DNA of 64,000 bases from JAHEGP01 sp963792875. GTDB taxonomy: Bacteria > Pseudomonadota > Gammaproteobacteria > Pseudomonadales > JAHEGP01. A program made the position numbers and the translations under genes. Of this stretch, positions 1-12,358 are shown one piece after another; positions within the stretch are counted from its first letter, which is position 1, and every line of letters begins with the position of its first letter. The notes beneath the pieces are model-generated. The model had not been told where the DNA came from. It worked only from the letters and a program-made list of their open reading frames with translations, and made no database searches. The stretch spans positions 496,001 to 560,000 of the forward strand of contig CAWBXV010000002.1 of the NCBI GenBank assembly GCA_963792875.1. The letters run 5' to 3'.

Positions 1-210
1 TGGCTGGTACTGCTGGCGCTGCTGCTGAAACTGGCAGCGGCCCACCACTTCGGGCCCGATCCCGCCATGGCGCGGTTCATCGGCCTGCCGAGCGCCGACG
101 AGGCGCATCTCTACGGGATGCTGGGCGGCCTGATGTGCTGGGCCCTGCGGCGGACCTGGACGGCATGGTCGCCGCGATGGCGGCGCCACGGCGGAGCGGG
201 CCGCGCCTGA
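1..210 (+). CDS. C-terminal end of a possible membrane protein (partial)
   Basis: The frame is open from the first base to a TGA at 208-210 and gives 69 residues. The start lies outside the window. The visible part begins with a leucine-rich hydrophobic stretch, has a short amphipathic middle and ends in an arginine/tryptophan-rich tail, as at the cytoplasmic end of an integral membrane protein. I do not recognise a family. It converges on the nuclease gene. A small stem (236-251, AGCGCC/GGCGCT) sits between the two and overlaps the nuclease stop. In such GC-rich DNA an open frame of this length could be chance, so support is modest. Confidence 0.4.
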   Translation, partial: WLVLLALLLKLAAAHHFGPDPAMARFIGLPSADEAHLYGMLGGLMCWALRRTWTAWSPRWRRHGGAGRA

Positions 211-250
211 CCCCGCCCCGCTCCCGCAGCGGACCAGCGCCAGGCGGCGC

Positions 251-931
251 TCAGTCGAGACACAGCGCTTCGCAGGGGATGCCGTCGCGGTCGCGGTCCA
301 GCGCCTGCATGCCGCAGGTGGCAAGGAGCCGCTGCGCCTCGGCACAGGACCGCAGCTGGCTGCAGGTCGCGGCGGGCGGGCAGGCCGGACCCGGCGTCCG
401 CCTGGCCGCCGAGGCTCCGCGTTGCGCCGCCTGCTGCCGCCGCCACTCCCAGGGCGGCTGCCGCTGCGCCTCGGGCAGCGCCCACAATCCCGCCCCGTCG
501 CGGCGCGCTGCGCTCTCGGCGGCCAGCAGTGAGGCATCCCGGTTATAGTCGCGGTAGACCCAGGCGGCGCCCCGACGCACCAGCTCGCGATTGACATCGA
601 GCGCCTTCACGTGCACGCGGGCGACGGTGCGCTGGTACTTGTCGACGCCGGCCACCTGGGCCTGCACCTCCCTGCCAGAGACCAGTTCCGCCAGCTGCTG
701 CCGCGACCGCTGGCCATACGGCTGGCGCCGTTCCGGGGCGTCGATGCCGGCCAGGCGGATTTTCACCTGCCGGCGGTCGGCGGTGAGCAGGGTCAGCGTG
801 TCGCCGTCGTGCACCCCGACCACCGTGCCGCGCAGCACGGCGTCCGACGGCAGCTGACAGGCGTGCAGCAACAATAGCAACAGCAGGCCAGACCCCAGCG
901 CGACCCAGGCACTCGTTGAAGACATCGACAC
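251..931 (-). CDS. Lipoprotein thermonuclease (SNase-like) with Excalibur domain
   Basis: 226 aa. The N-terminus is a lipoprotein signal with a poly-leucine core and lipobox LLHAC (Cys25), so the protein is probably tethered to a membrane outside the cytoplasm. Residues about 35-150 form a staphylococcal-nuclease fold: VHDGDTLTL, then IRLAGIDAPE with the catalytic Arg and Glu, and later DKYQRTVARV with the second Arg. The C-terminus (DRDRDGIPCE plus flanking cysteines) is an Excalibur calcium-binding module, often found attached to SNase domains. The expected activity is Ca2+-dependent DNA/RNA hydrolysis for nutrient scavenging or defence; the role is inferred. It is divergent from metH. Confidence 0.9.
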   Translation of the reverse strand: MSMSSTSAWVALGSGLLLLLLLHACQLPSDAVLRGTVVGVHDGDTLTLLTADRRQVKIRLAGIDAPERRQPYGQRSRQQLAELVSGREVQAQVAGVDKYQRTVARVHVKALDVNRELVRRGAAWVYRDYNRDASLLAAESAARRDGAGLWALPEAQRQPPWEWRRQQAAQRGASAARRTPGPACPPAATCSQLRSCAEAQRLLATCGMQALDRDRDGIPCEALCLD

Positions 932-1117
932 CCCGGCTATGATGCTGACCAGACCCGCGCCCTGCCGTCACAGAGACGGGTCGCCTGATGGAGGGAGGGC
1001 GATGGTAGCAGAGATCGCCCTGCGCCGCCGCACCGGCGCAGGCGGGACACGGCCGTATCCGGGCGCCACGGCGCCGCCAGCAGCATCGCGGCGGTGACGC
1101 AAAATGCCCCGGCGCGA

Positions 1118-1146
1118 CTGCCACCGCGGCGCTTTTCTGATAGAAT
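1118..1146 (+). promoter_or_regulatory. Putative sigma70 promoter of metH
   Basis: CTGCCA (1118-1123, 4/6 to TTGACA) and TAGAAT (1141-1146, 5/6 to TATAAT) are separated by 17 bases and lie about 60 bases before the metH ATG. The leader between them and the ATG is AT-richer than its surroundings. I see no SAM, SAH or cobalamin riboswitch in it. Confidence 0.4.
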
Positions 1147-1206
1147 CCCCCACCTTAATCGAAACTTATCGATATAGATCACACGCCAGCCGCTTACGGA
1201 ACCGCC

Positions 1207-4908
<3,702 letters not shown>

Positions 4909-4963
4909 TCGGGCATAGAACAGCGGCCGGGGCGGCGCCAGCCACAACGAGACAGCCACCCAC

Positions 4964-4987
4964 GCGCCCCGGTCACGGACCGGGCGC
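4964..4987. terminator. Hairpin between convergent metH and SGNH gene
   Basis: GCGCCCCGGTC (4964-4974) pairs with GACCGGGCGC (4978-4987) around an ACG loop, with one bulged C. It lies 56 bases after the metH stop and 20 bases beyond the stop of the opposing gene. There is no T-run on either side, so termination by this stem alone is uncertain. Position and stability favour a bidirectional transcription stop. Confidence 0.45.
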
Positions 4988-5006
4988 CTGGGTCTGCGGC
5001 GCGCGG

Positions 5007-6006
5007 CTATGCGCGGCGCCGGCTGCGGGCCACCCAGCGGGCGGCGCCGGCACCGATCGCCCCCAGCAGCAGCAGCGCCGCGGCATGGGGTTCGGGCACG
5101 TCCACCGGCCCCAGGCTGGCGCGGATCTCGCTCGCCAGAATGGCATGGGTGGCGCGGCTCGGGTGGATGTCGTCCCAGAACAGGTACTCATCGGGGTTCA
5201 GGGAGGGGTTCAGGAAGCACGATGCGGCCGGGTCGTCCTTGTCGAAGCACGCCTCGGTGACGTTGGTGAAGCCGTAGGCTGCCGGGTCGGACACGACCTC
5301 GCGCAGCAATCCCGCCACATCAAACAGCGGCAGATCACCCAGGCCGACCTGTGCGAGGCCCGCCTGCAGCGCCGCGTTGAAGCCATCGGTCAGCAAGGTG
5401 CCCTGCGCCGACAGACCCGCATCGATCAGGCGCGGCGACAGGCCGAAATCGGGCACGTTGATGACCCACAGGTCAGACACACCGGCCGCCTTCAGCGCGC
5501 CGGCGGCGGTGAGGATTTCGGTCACGGCGGTCTGCACGGCCAGCACCGGGTCAGCCGGAATCGTTGTGAAATTGTTGCCTCCGGCCCAGACGAAATGCAG
5601 CGCCGCGGGATCGACGGCGCCGCTGAGGTAGTCCGCCACCTGGTCCTGCAGGCCGCCATAGGGGGCGCCGGGATACTGGCCGATGCCCCCAGATCGGATC
5701 GTCGTCCCAGACGTTGTAGGTACCGGTGGTCGCGCCGTTAATGGCGTTATTGGTCAGCGCCGCGCCGAGATCGGCAGCCAGCAGTTCGGACCAGAGCGGG
5801 CCGTTTGAGGCGCGGCCCTGCCAGTAAGGCGGGTCCGGCGGGACCCCGCCGCCGGTCGCGGCATAGAGATTGCCGGTGTCCGACAGGCTGTCGCCGAATA
5901 CCACCACGTGCTCTACCGTATAGGCGAGGGCGGCGGTGGTCCAGAAGAGCGCGGCCTGAAGCGCGCACAGTTGCGCTCCGCGATAAAACAGGCGGTTTCT
6001 CATCAT
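5007..6006 (-). pseudogene. SGNH/GDSL esterase with PEP-CTERM tail, broken by +1 frameshift
   Basis: Two overlapping frames together make one SGNH-hydrolase (about 332 aa once repaired). The start is the first of two ATGs at 6006, preceded by AAGGAGA. After a signal peptide comes FGDSLSDTGN (nucleophile Ser40), then in the second frame WAGGNN (block III) and DDIHPS (block V Asp/His). The frames join near 5686-5690, where the coding strand reads TGGGGGCAT. Removing one G restores DPIWGIGQYPGAPYGG. The C-terminus is VPEP, a hydrophobic helix and an Arg-rich end, which is a PEP-CTERM sorting signal processed by exosortase. It would be a secreted or surface esterase. The break is either a homopolymer sequence error or a real inactivation. 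Confidence 0.8.
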
Positions 6007-6124
6007 CTCAATCTCCTTTTGACAACATCCTCTGGGCGCCGCGTCGATCGCCAGACCAATGATTCTGATCGGGAAGGCGCAGCCCCCCACACCCCGCCGA
6101 TACCTTATGCTGCCGGCGAATTGC

Positions 6125-6140
6125 TGCGCACTAATGCGCA
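6125..6140. promoter_or_regulatory. Repeated TGCGCA palindrome upstream of SGNH gene
   Basis: TGCGCA-CTAA-TGCGCA (6125-6130 and 6135-6140) lies about 120 bases upstream of the SGNH hydrolase start, in an otherwise unremarkable 290-base gap. Each hexamer is itself palindromic, so the site is both a direct and an inverted repeat and could bind a dimeric regulator. No matching regulator was recognised. A second small stem, CGCGGT-TTTT-ACCGCG, lies at 6197-6212. Confidence 0.25.
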
Positions 6141-6296
6141 GAACGATAGCGCACGCTTACAGCGTAAATATTAACCATAACTGAGACAAGGCTTATCGCG
6201 GTTTTTACCGCGGCCCAGCAACGCCAGGGCATGCCCCGACCGCCCCGGCGACTGTCGCCCACGTCGCAGCGCAGCGGGCTCCCGCCGGGCAGGGGC

Positions 6297-6929
6297 TCAC
6301 TCGGCGACGCGCAGCTCCCACTTGGGGCAGCCGTAGTAGTCGATATCGGCCTGCACCGAGGGGTAGCGGCCGCAATTGAAATAGCGCCAGTAGAATGCGT
6401 CGTAGCCGGTACAGTGTCCGCTCACCTCGTCCAGCAGCGGGCAGCGCAGCGACTTCACCTGGCAGCAGCGCTGACAGCTGCCGCAGGAAGCACCGTGGGG
6501 CCAGTGCGGAGACAGCGCCGCGACATGGCGGCGGGGCGAAGAGCGGGGCGCACTGGCCAGGGGCACGCTCATCATGAAGCGACCCTCACCCCGCAGCATG
6601 AGGCCGAACAACCGCCACGCATGCGGCAGCAGCCGCGCACCGGGGCGCAGATAGCGCCAGAATCGCCAATCGCCGAAAAAGAGCTGCGTCATCAGCGGGG
6701 CCGTCAGGAAGCCCCCCACCACGGAGACCATGGCAAACACCACGTAGGCGTGGAAGCCCACGCGCGCGCTGGCCCAGCCGACCCGCTGCCAGCGCGTGGG
6801 ACGCCCGTTGGCCGCCCGCGTCAAGCGCCAGACGCCGGCGCCGTCCGTGCCGATGACGTTCGCAGCGGCATTGACGCGGGCCGGCTGGTGTATCTCTTGA
6901 CTGCGCTCAGTGGACACGTTTGCTGACAC
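6297..6929 (-). CDS. Hypothetical membrane protein with cysteine-rich C-terminus
   Basis: 210 aa from a GTG; no convincing ribosome site was seen, so the start could be further in. A hydrophobic segment spans about residues 58-85. The last 75 residues hold a cluster of cysteines: CGSC, QRCC, RCPLL, GHC and FNCGRY. This arrangement suggests a zinc or iron-sulphur site on one side of the membrane. I do not recognise the family and assign no function. The stop is followed by a 290-base gap. Upstream, on the same strand, lies the HNH gene, 118 bases away. Confidence 0.65.
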   Translation of the reverse strand: MSANVSTERSQEIHQPARVNAAANVIGTDGAGVWRLTRAANGRPTRWQRVGWASARVGFHAYVVFAMVSVVGGFLTAPLMTQLFFGDWRFWRYLRPGARLLPHAWRLFGLMLRGEGRFMMSVPLASAPRSSPRRHVAALSPHWPHGASCGSCQRCCQVKSLRCPLLDEVSGHCTGYDAFYWRYFNCGRYPSVQADIDYYGCPKWELRVAE

Positions 6930-7047
6930 CCGGGGGGAGGGGCCGCCAGTATACCCGGCCGCAAGGCCCCGGGCAGCAAATTCTGGTGGCCGCAGCGGCC
7001 ACGCGGGGCTGCCGGCAACGCCTGGGCCCCGCCCCGACGCGCCTCAT

Positions 7048-7431
7048 TCATGGCGTCGACGACGCCCTGTCGCGCCGCACGTACAGGTGGTCCGGATTGA
7101 CGCACAGCACGTTGCCGCAGGTGTGCAGCACCAGGTCGTGTCGCTTCAGATCGCCGATATAGCGCAGGTAGGCGTGGCGGAACGCTATCCAATGGCGGGT
7201 GCGGGTCTTGAACAGGGGAAAGCCGGCCTGGTCGAGGCTGGCGACCCATATCCAGCAGCCCTGCTCATCGGCGCGGCAGCTGTCGTCGAAGCGCGCGCAG
7301 ACCTCGTCGGTGAAGCTGTCGGGATACTTCTCCTTGAAACGATACAGTGCCTGATAATGCTGTCGGCAGAAGCGCGCCGATTGCACCGTGACGGGCTCGC
7401 TGCAACCCTGCATCGCGCATCCCTGTTTCAT
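7048..7431 (-). CDS. HNH endonuclease-like protein
   Basis: 127 aa. The N-terminus has a small CxxxxC...CxxH cluster (GCAMQGC, then FCRQHY), a zinc-knuckle-like start seen in phage-type HNH proteins. The middle has GCWIW. The C-terminal half carries LHTCGNVLCVNPDHL, the His-Cys-Asn-His arrangement of HNH nucleases of the cNPDHL type. It probably cleaves DNA with a metal ion. There are no phage or restriction genes nearby, so it is either a lone homing-type nuclease or a domesticated one. Confidence 0.75.
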   Translation of the reverse strand: MKQGCAMQGCSEPVTVQSARFCRQHYQALYRFKEKYPDSFTDEVCARFDDSCRADEQGCWIWVASLDQAGFPLFKTRTRHWIAFRHAYLRYIGDLKRHDLVLHTCGNVLCVNPDHLYVRRDRASSTP

Positions 7432-7616
7432 CGTTGCGCCACCCTGCCTACCCCGCCTAACCTGCCTCGCTCAGCGCGCTGGCCATGCCCGCCACGGCGG
7501 CACCGCACACACCCGCAAACGCAGACCCCCACGCCACTGCTGCGGACTCAACTCAGGTATACCGGGCGCCAGTGAGCATTTCAACCCCCATCGCGCCGGC
7601 ACCGCACGGGCCCGCC

Positions 7617-9101
7617 TCAGGTGCCGCAGAAGGTCTGCCGCACCACCTGTTCGGGGCGCGGGGGCAGCGCATACCTGGCCTGGGCGGCATCGAACGCAAA
7701 GGGTTCGGCGAGCCGGTCGACCAGCGCGTGAAACGGCTGCAGATCGCCCTCCTGCACCGCCGCGGCGATCACCTCTTCGACCAGATGATTGCGCGGGATA
7801 TAGGCGGGATTGGCGGCGTCCATCATGGCCTGCCGGGCGCCGGCCGCCAGGGCGTCGCCCTGCAGACGCGCCCGCCAGCGCTGCAGCCAGGGAGCGAGCG
7901 CCTGCGGCAGCGCATAGATGCCGCCGACATCGCCGCCGGGGGGCCGGGCCACGACGCTGTCGGCCAGGCTGCGGAAGGTCAGGGTGAAGTCCGCGCGGGT
8001 GTCGGCCATCACCGTCAACAGGTCCTGGATGAGCTCGTCATCGCCGTCCCGCAGCCGGCCGATGCCGAGCTTGCGCGCCATGCCGGCACGATAGGCCTGC
8101 TCGTACTGCGGCGCAAAGGCGTCGACGGCCTGCTGTGCAGCGGCCACGGCAGCGTCGGGGTCGGGCTCCATCAGCGGCAGCAGCGCCCCGGCCAGGCAGA
8201 CCAGATTCCAGTGCGCAATGGCCGGCTGATTGCGGTACGCGTAGCGCCCGGCCTGGTCGATCGAGCTGTACACCGCATCCGGCTCAAAGTCGTCCATGAA
8301 GGCGCAGGGACCATAGTCGATGGTCTCGCCCGACAGCAGCATGTTGTCGGTATTCATGACCCCGTGAATAAAACCGGTCAGCTGCCAGCGCGCCACCAGC
8401 TGCGCCTGGCGGGCGATCACCCGCTGCAGCAGCGCCAGCGCGGAGTTGGCGGCGCCCGCAAGGTCCGGATAATGGCGCGCGATGACGTGCTCCACCAGCA
8501 GGCGCAGGCCCTCGATATCGCGCAGCGCCGAGAAGTACTGCAGCGTGCCGATGCGGATGTGGCTCTGCGCAACCCGCACCAGGATGGCGCCGGGCACTTC
8601 CGCATCGCGCCACAGCCACTCACCGGTGCTGGCCGCCGCCAGGGTGCGGGTGGTGGGAATGCCCAGCGCCGCCATCGCCTCGCTGACGACGTACTCACGC
8701 AGCACCGCTCCGAGGGGTGCGCGCCCGTCGCCACCACGCGAGTAGGGCGTGCGCCCGGAGCCCTTGAGCTGAAGGTCGAAGCGGGCGCCGTCGGCAGCGG
8801 CCAGCTCACCCAGCAGAATCGCCCTGCCGTCCCCCAGGCGGGGATTCCAGCTGCCAAACTGATGGCCGGCATACGCCGTGGCGATCGGGTCGGCGCCCGG
8901 CGGCAGGCGATTGCCGGCGATGACCTCGATGCCGGACGCCGAGGACAGCCAGTCCGCATCGATGCCGAGCTGACGGGCGAGCGCCTCGTTGACGCGGATC
9001 AGCACCGGACCGGCCACGGGCTCAGGCGCCACCCGCGAATAAAACCTGCCGGGAAGCCGGGCATAACTGTTGTCGAAACGCAGCGGAACCTGGTGATGCA
9101 T
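7617..9101 (-). CDS. selO: SelO/YdiU protein adenylyltransferase
   Basis: 494 aa. SelO is a kinase-fold enzyme that transfers AMP from ATP to protein Ser/Thr/Tyr in redox homeostasis. The family hallmarks are present: FDNSYARLPGRFYSR at the start, AYAGHQFGSWNPRLGDGRA, LKGSGRTPYSRGGDGRA, GVMNTDNM and IDYGPCAFMDDF. The protein ends FCGT, so a cysteine sits near the C-terminus where animal SelO has selenocysteine. I chose the ATG at 9101 because the family begins there and a GAGGCGAG purine run precedes it; a longer frame upstream has no similarity. It is divergent from the RIO kinase gene. Confidence 0.95.
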   Translation of the reverse strand: MHHQVPLRFDNSYARLPGRFYSRVAPEPVAGPVLIRVNEALARQLGIDADWLSSASGIEVIAGNRLPPGADPIATAYAGHQFGSWNPRLGDGRAILLGELAAADGARFDLQLKGSGRTPYSRGGDGRAPLGAVLREYVVSEAMAALGIPTTRTLAAASTGEWLWRDAEVPGAILVRVAQSHIRIGTLQYFSALRDIEGLRLLVEHVIARHYPDLAGAANSALALLQRVIARQAQLVARWQLTGFIHGVMNTDNMLLSGETIDYGPCAFMDDFEPDAVYSSIDQAGRYAYRNQPAIAHWNLVCLAGALLPLMEPDPDAAVAAAQQAVDAFAPQYEQAYRAGMARKLGIGRLRDGDDELIQDLLTVMADTRADFTLTFRSLADSVVARPPGGDVGGIYALPQALAPWLQRWRARLQGDALAAGARQAMMDAANPAYIPRNHLVEEVIAAAVQEGDLQPFHALVDRLAEPFAFDAAQARYALPPRPEQVVRQTFCGT

Positions 9102-9367
9102 GGTCTGGCACTCGCCTCTCTCTCTTCCGTGCCGTCCACCATCGCGCCCGCGGTCGGGCGCAGGGCGGCGGGGGCAGCAAACCGGCACGGCGCGCGCCAC
9201 CCCCGTCGGGTCCAGGCCGCCGCAAGCGCGACCGGCATGCCATAATACTACCGAACGGCCACCGTCACCGACCATTTACCACAGACCCGGTCCGCGGCTG
9301 CCAGCTGACCACTCACAGCGTGTTACCACGTATTCCATCAGAGCCCCGGCTCCTGTATAAGGTCGCC

Positions 9368-10240
9368 ATGAAGATACCCAAGCGAATTCAACCCCTGGTC
9401 GATGACGGACTGATCGATCAGGTCATCCGACCGCTGATGAGCGGTAAAGAGGCCGACGTCTACGTCGTGCGCTGCGGCGACCAGACACGCTGCGCGAAGG
9501 TCTACAAGGCGGCAGACCAGCGCAGCTTCAAGCAGGCCGTGCAGTACCAGGAAGGCCGCAAGGTGCGCAACAGCCGGCGCGCCCGCGCCATGGAAAAGCG
9601 CTCCAAGTACGGCCGCGGACAGCAGGAGCAGGCCTGGCACAACGCCGAAGTCGACGCGCTGTATCGCCTGGCCGAGGCCGGCGTCAGGGTCCCCAGGCCC
9701 TACGGCTGCGTCGATGGCGTGCTGCTGATGGAGCTGATCACCGATACCGAGGGCGACGTGGCGCCGCGCCTGAGCGAGGTGTCGATGTCGGCCGAGCAGG
9801 CCCTGGAAGACCATGCCGTCGTCATGCAGTACGTGATGCGCATGCTCTGCGCGGGGCTGGTGCACGGCGACCTCTCCGAGTTCAACATCCTGGTCGATGA
9901 ATACGGCCCCGTGATCATCGACCTGCCCCAGGTCGTGGACGCCGCCGCCAACAACCATGCCCAGTGGATGCTGGCGCGGGACGTCGACAAGGTCACCGCT
10001 TACTACGCCCAATACGCGCCCGAGCTGCTCGACAGCCGCTACGCGCAGGAGATGTGGGCGCTCTACGAGAGCGGCGGCCTGCACCCGGACGCCGAACTCA
10101 GCGGCCACTTCGAGGAGACCGTCCAGGCCGCCGATGTCGATGCCGTGCTGGCAGAGATCAAGGCCGTGCTGGCCGAACAGCAGCTGCGCCAGGCCCGCCA
10201 GCGCGAAGAGTCCCTCGAAGAGCCCAACGACGCGCGGTAG
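9368..10240 (+). CDS. RIO1-type atypical serine protein kinase
   Basis: 290 aa. The glycine-rich loop is replaced by LMSGKEADVYVV, as in RIO1 (STGKEANVY in the family). The catalytic loop is HGDLSEFN (residues 166-173, Asp168) and the metal-binding loop is IIDLPQ (Asp185). Bacterial RIO kinases are of unclear function; archaeal and eukaryotic ones act in ribosome maturation. The ATG at 9368 fits the family start; an upstream ATG at 9320 in the same frame adds 16 non-conserved residues. A 7-bp stem at 10259-10278 follows the stop. Confidence 0.92.
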   Translation: MKIPKRIQPLVDDGLIDQVIRPLMSGKEADVYVVRCGDQTRCAKVYKAADQRSFKQAVQYQEGRKVRNSRRARAMEKRSKYGRGQQEQAWHNAEVDALYRLAEAGVRVPRPYGCVDGVLLMELITDTEGDVAPRLSEVSMSAEQALEDHAVVMQYVMRMLCAGLVHGDLSEFNILVDEYGPVIIDLPQVVDAAANNHAQWMLARDVDKVTAYYAQYAPELLDSRYAQEMWALYESGGLHPDAELSGHFEETVQAADVDAVLAEIKAVLAEQQLRQARQREESLEEPNDAR

Positions 10241-10337
10241 GCGGCGCCCGACGATGGCGGCGGGCTGCCGGGCCCGCCAGCCCACGGCGATCCGCCGATA
10301 TCCACCACCGCCCGCGCCGCAGCGCGGCACTGGCCGC

Positions 10338-10649
10338 TCACAGCTCCTCAACGATGCTGATGACCTCGTGCACCGGAATCCACACCTCCGATGCCTCCTG
10401 CAGCTGGCCGCCATTGTCCGCACCCGCCGTCGGCTTCAGCCCCGGCCAGGTCACCTCCGGGCTGCCGACCAGAAACGTGGCGTTGCCCACGGTCACGAAG
10501 CGCGCCAGATTGAGCAGCAGCACCCTGGCCGCAGCCGGCGCCCCGCTATCGACCTGTCCGGCCCGGCCCGCGTCGGCCGGGTCATTGCTCAATCCGTAAT
10601 GGCGCGTGACGACCTTGATTACGGACAGGAAAGGCGCTTCCTCTTCCAC
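10338..10649 (-). CDS. Small conserved-looking hypothetical protein
   Basis: 103 aa. The start is taken as the GTG at 10649 because GGGAG lies 6 bases before it; the upstream extension of this frame is low-complexity. The protein begins with a Glu-rich stretch, has a central hydrophobic beta-rich region (RVLLLNLARF, then GNATFLVG) and ends in a valine/isoleucine-rich strand. There is no signal peptide or membrane helix, so it is probably cytoplasmic. No family is recognised. It converges on the RIO kinase gene. Confidence 0.55.
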   Translation of the reverse strand: MEEEAPFLSVIKVVTRHYGLSNDPADAGRAGQVDSGAPAAARVLLLNLARFVTVGNATFLVGSPEVTWPGLKPTAGADNGGQLQEASEVWIPVHEVISIVEEL

Positions 10650-10930
10650 CGAAAACTCCCGGGTTGCAGCTGGACCGGCGGAGTATACGTGCAAGCCGCG
10701 GTCCCGCCTACCACCGCCGCAGCGAGCCCGGGCGCGCAGCCGGCGGGCGCCTGGCCAGGCCGGTGTCGGCGCGCTACCATGACCGCACACGATGCAGGCA
10801 TCACAGGGTGACCCACGGCATGAGCGTCCCGCAACCAGACCCCCGGCAGGCGGCCGCTGCACCCCGGCTGAGCGCGCACTGGGGCGATACCGCCACCACG
10901 CTGGCCGGAGCGTAGCGCCAGGCAGCGGCA

Positions 10931-12358
10931 GTGGCGCGGCAGACCGCATACCGCGAGCGCAACCACGCACTGGCAGCGCTGGCGGTGGGCGCACATGGCC
11001 TGGCCCTGCTGGCGGCGCTGCCGCTGACGCTGCTCATGAAAGACCCGCTGCTGCTGTGGATGCGCGCCGGTGCATGGCCGCTGCTGCTGATCGCGTCCAT
11101 GGCCGGGATGGCGGCCGCCCTCGCCCTGCCACCGCGGCGGCGCGCGGGTCAGGCGGTGCTGCTGCTGGCCTGGCTGGCGGTGCTGTCCAGCGCGTGTTAT
11201 CGCGAGGTCGAATACTGTGCCCGGCAGCGCCGGGTGGAGACCGCGACCGGCGAGGACGCGCAGACCCTGCGGCGCGTCGGCGAGCACCTGGTGGTGGGTT
11301 ACCGCAGCCCGGCAGACCTCCGCCAGCTGGTCACCCGGGGTTATATCGGCGGCGTCATCGTCCGCCAGGACAACGCCGCAGGCCGGGCGCGGCAACAGCT
11401 GCGCGCCGAGATCGACGCCCTGCAGGCCTTGCGCCGTCGGGCCGGACTGCCCCCCCTGCTGATCGCCGCCGACCAGGAGGGCGGCGCGGTCGCCCACCTG
11501 TCGCCGCCGCTGCCCCGGCAACCGCCGCTGGCCACGCTGGTCGCCTCCGGGGCCAGGGGCGCGGCATTGCGGCAGCTGGCCATGAGCTATGGCTTCGAGC
11601 AGGGCGCTGCGCTGCGCGCCGTCGGGGTCAACACCAACTTCAGCCCGGTCGTCGATCTGAAGCCGGTGCGCGGCAGCATTGCGCTGGATTTCTTCTCGCG
11701 GATCGCCAGCCGCGCCATCGCCAGCGACCCCGCCACCGTCACCGAGGTGGCGCTGGCCTACAGCCAGGGCCTGGCCGCCCAGGGTATCGTGCCGACGCTC
11801 AAACATTTTCCGGGGCTTGGCAGCGCCACTGCGGACACCCACCGCTTCAACGCGGAACTGACGCAGACGATCGCGCAGCTGGAAGCGGCGGACTGGCGCC
11901 CGTTCCGCGCGATTCTGCGCCGCACCGAGGCACTGCTGATGGTCGGGCACGCCACCCTGAACGCGGTGGAGCCGGGGCTGCCCGCCAGCGTCTCCGGCAA
12001 GCTGATCGACCAGATCGTGCGCCGGCACTGGGGGCACGAGGGCGTCATCATCAGCGACGATCTCACCATGGCCCCCACCTATCGCCGCGGCCTGTGCGAC
12101 TCATCGCTGCGGGCGCTGGGCGCCGGCACCGACCTGCTGCTGCTCGCCTACGACTGGCAGCAGATCTACACCGTGCTGGACTGCCTGCTCAGCGCCGCCA
12201 CCGGCGGGCGACTGCCGGATCTCACGGCCAGCAAAGCGCGCCTGTCGCAGCTACCCTGGCGCGCTGCGGCCGCTCCCGGCGCTGACCCTCAGCGCTCCCA
12301 CGACGCCGACATCACGCCGTCGCTGTCGACATACTGGAAGTCAAACGCGCCGCCGTAG
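10931..12358 (+). CDS. Membrane-anchored GH3 glycosidase, NagZ-like
   Basis: 475 aa from a GTG. Residues about 12-88 contain three hydrophobic segments. From residue 110 there is a glycoside hydrolase family 3 domain: AADQEGGAV (180-188), TLKHFPGLGS with KHFPG at 291-295, ADTH (301-304), and ISDDLTM, which holds the nucleophile Asp (376 or 377). These are the motifs of beta-N-acetylglucosaminidase NagZ, which removes GlcNAc from muropeptides in the cytoplasm. Ordinary NagZ is about 340 aa and soluble, so the membrane anchor is unusual. The side of the membrane cannot be told from sequence alone. The 3' end overlaps the convergent next gene by 70 bases. Confidence 0.88.
   Translation: MARQTAYRERNHALAALAVGAHGLALLAALPLTLLMKDPLLLWMRAGAWPLLLIASMAGMAAALALPPRRRAGQAVLLLAWLAVLSSACYREVEYCARQRRVETATGEDAQTLRRVGEHLVVGYRSPADLRQLVTRGYIGGVIVRQDNAAGRARQQLRAEIDALQALRRRAGLPPLLIAADQEGGAVAHLSPPLPRQPPLATLVASGARGAALRQLAMSYGFEQGAALRAVGVNTNFSPVVDLKPVRGSIALDFFSRIASRAIASDPATVTEVALAYSQGLAAQGIVPTLKHFPGLGSATADTHRFNAELTQTIAQLEAADWRPFRAILRRTEALLMVGHATLNAVEPGLPASVSGKLIDQIVRRHWGHEGVIISDDLTMAPTYRRGLCDSSLRALGAGTDLLLLAYDWQQIYTVLDCLLSAATGGRLPDLTASKARLSQLPWRAAAAPGADPQRSHDADITPSLSTYWKSNAPP

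Noticed and set aside
932..1206. Cobalamin, SAM or SAH riboswitch before metH
   Set aside because: I looked for a B12-box-like or SAH-type core and paired stems and found none; the leader is short and only mildly structured.
6197..6212. CGCGGT-TTTT-ACCGCG stem as a terminator
   Set aside because: It is 85 bases beyond the nearest stop on the minus strand and no T-run follows; kept only as a note.
10338..10994. 218-aa version of the small hypothetical protein
   Set aside because: The first 115 residues are low-complexity and overlap the GH3 gene region; a GTG with GGGAG at proper spacing gives the 103-aa form.
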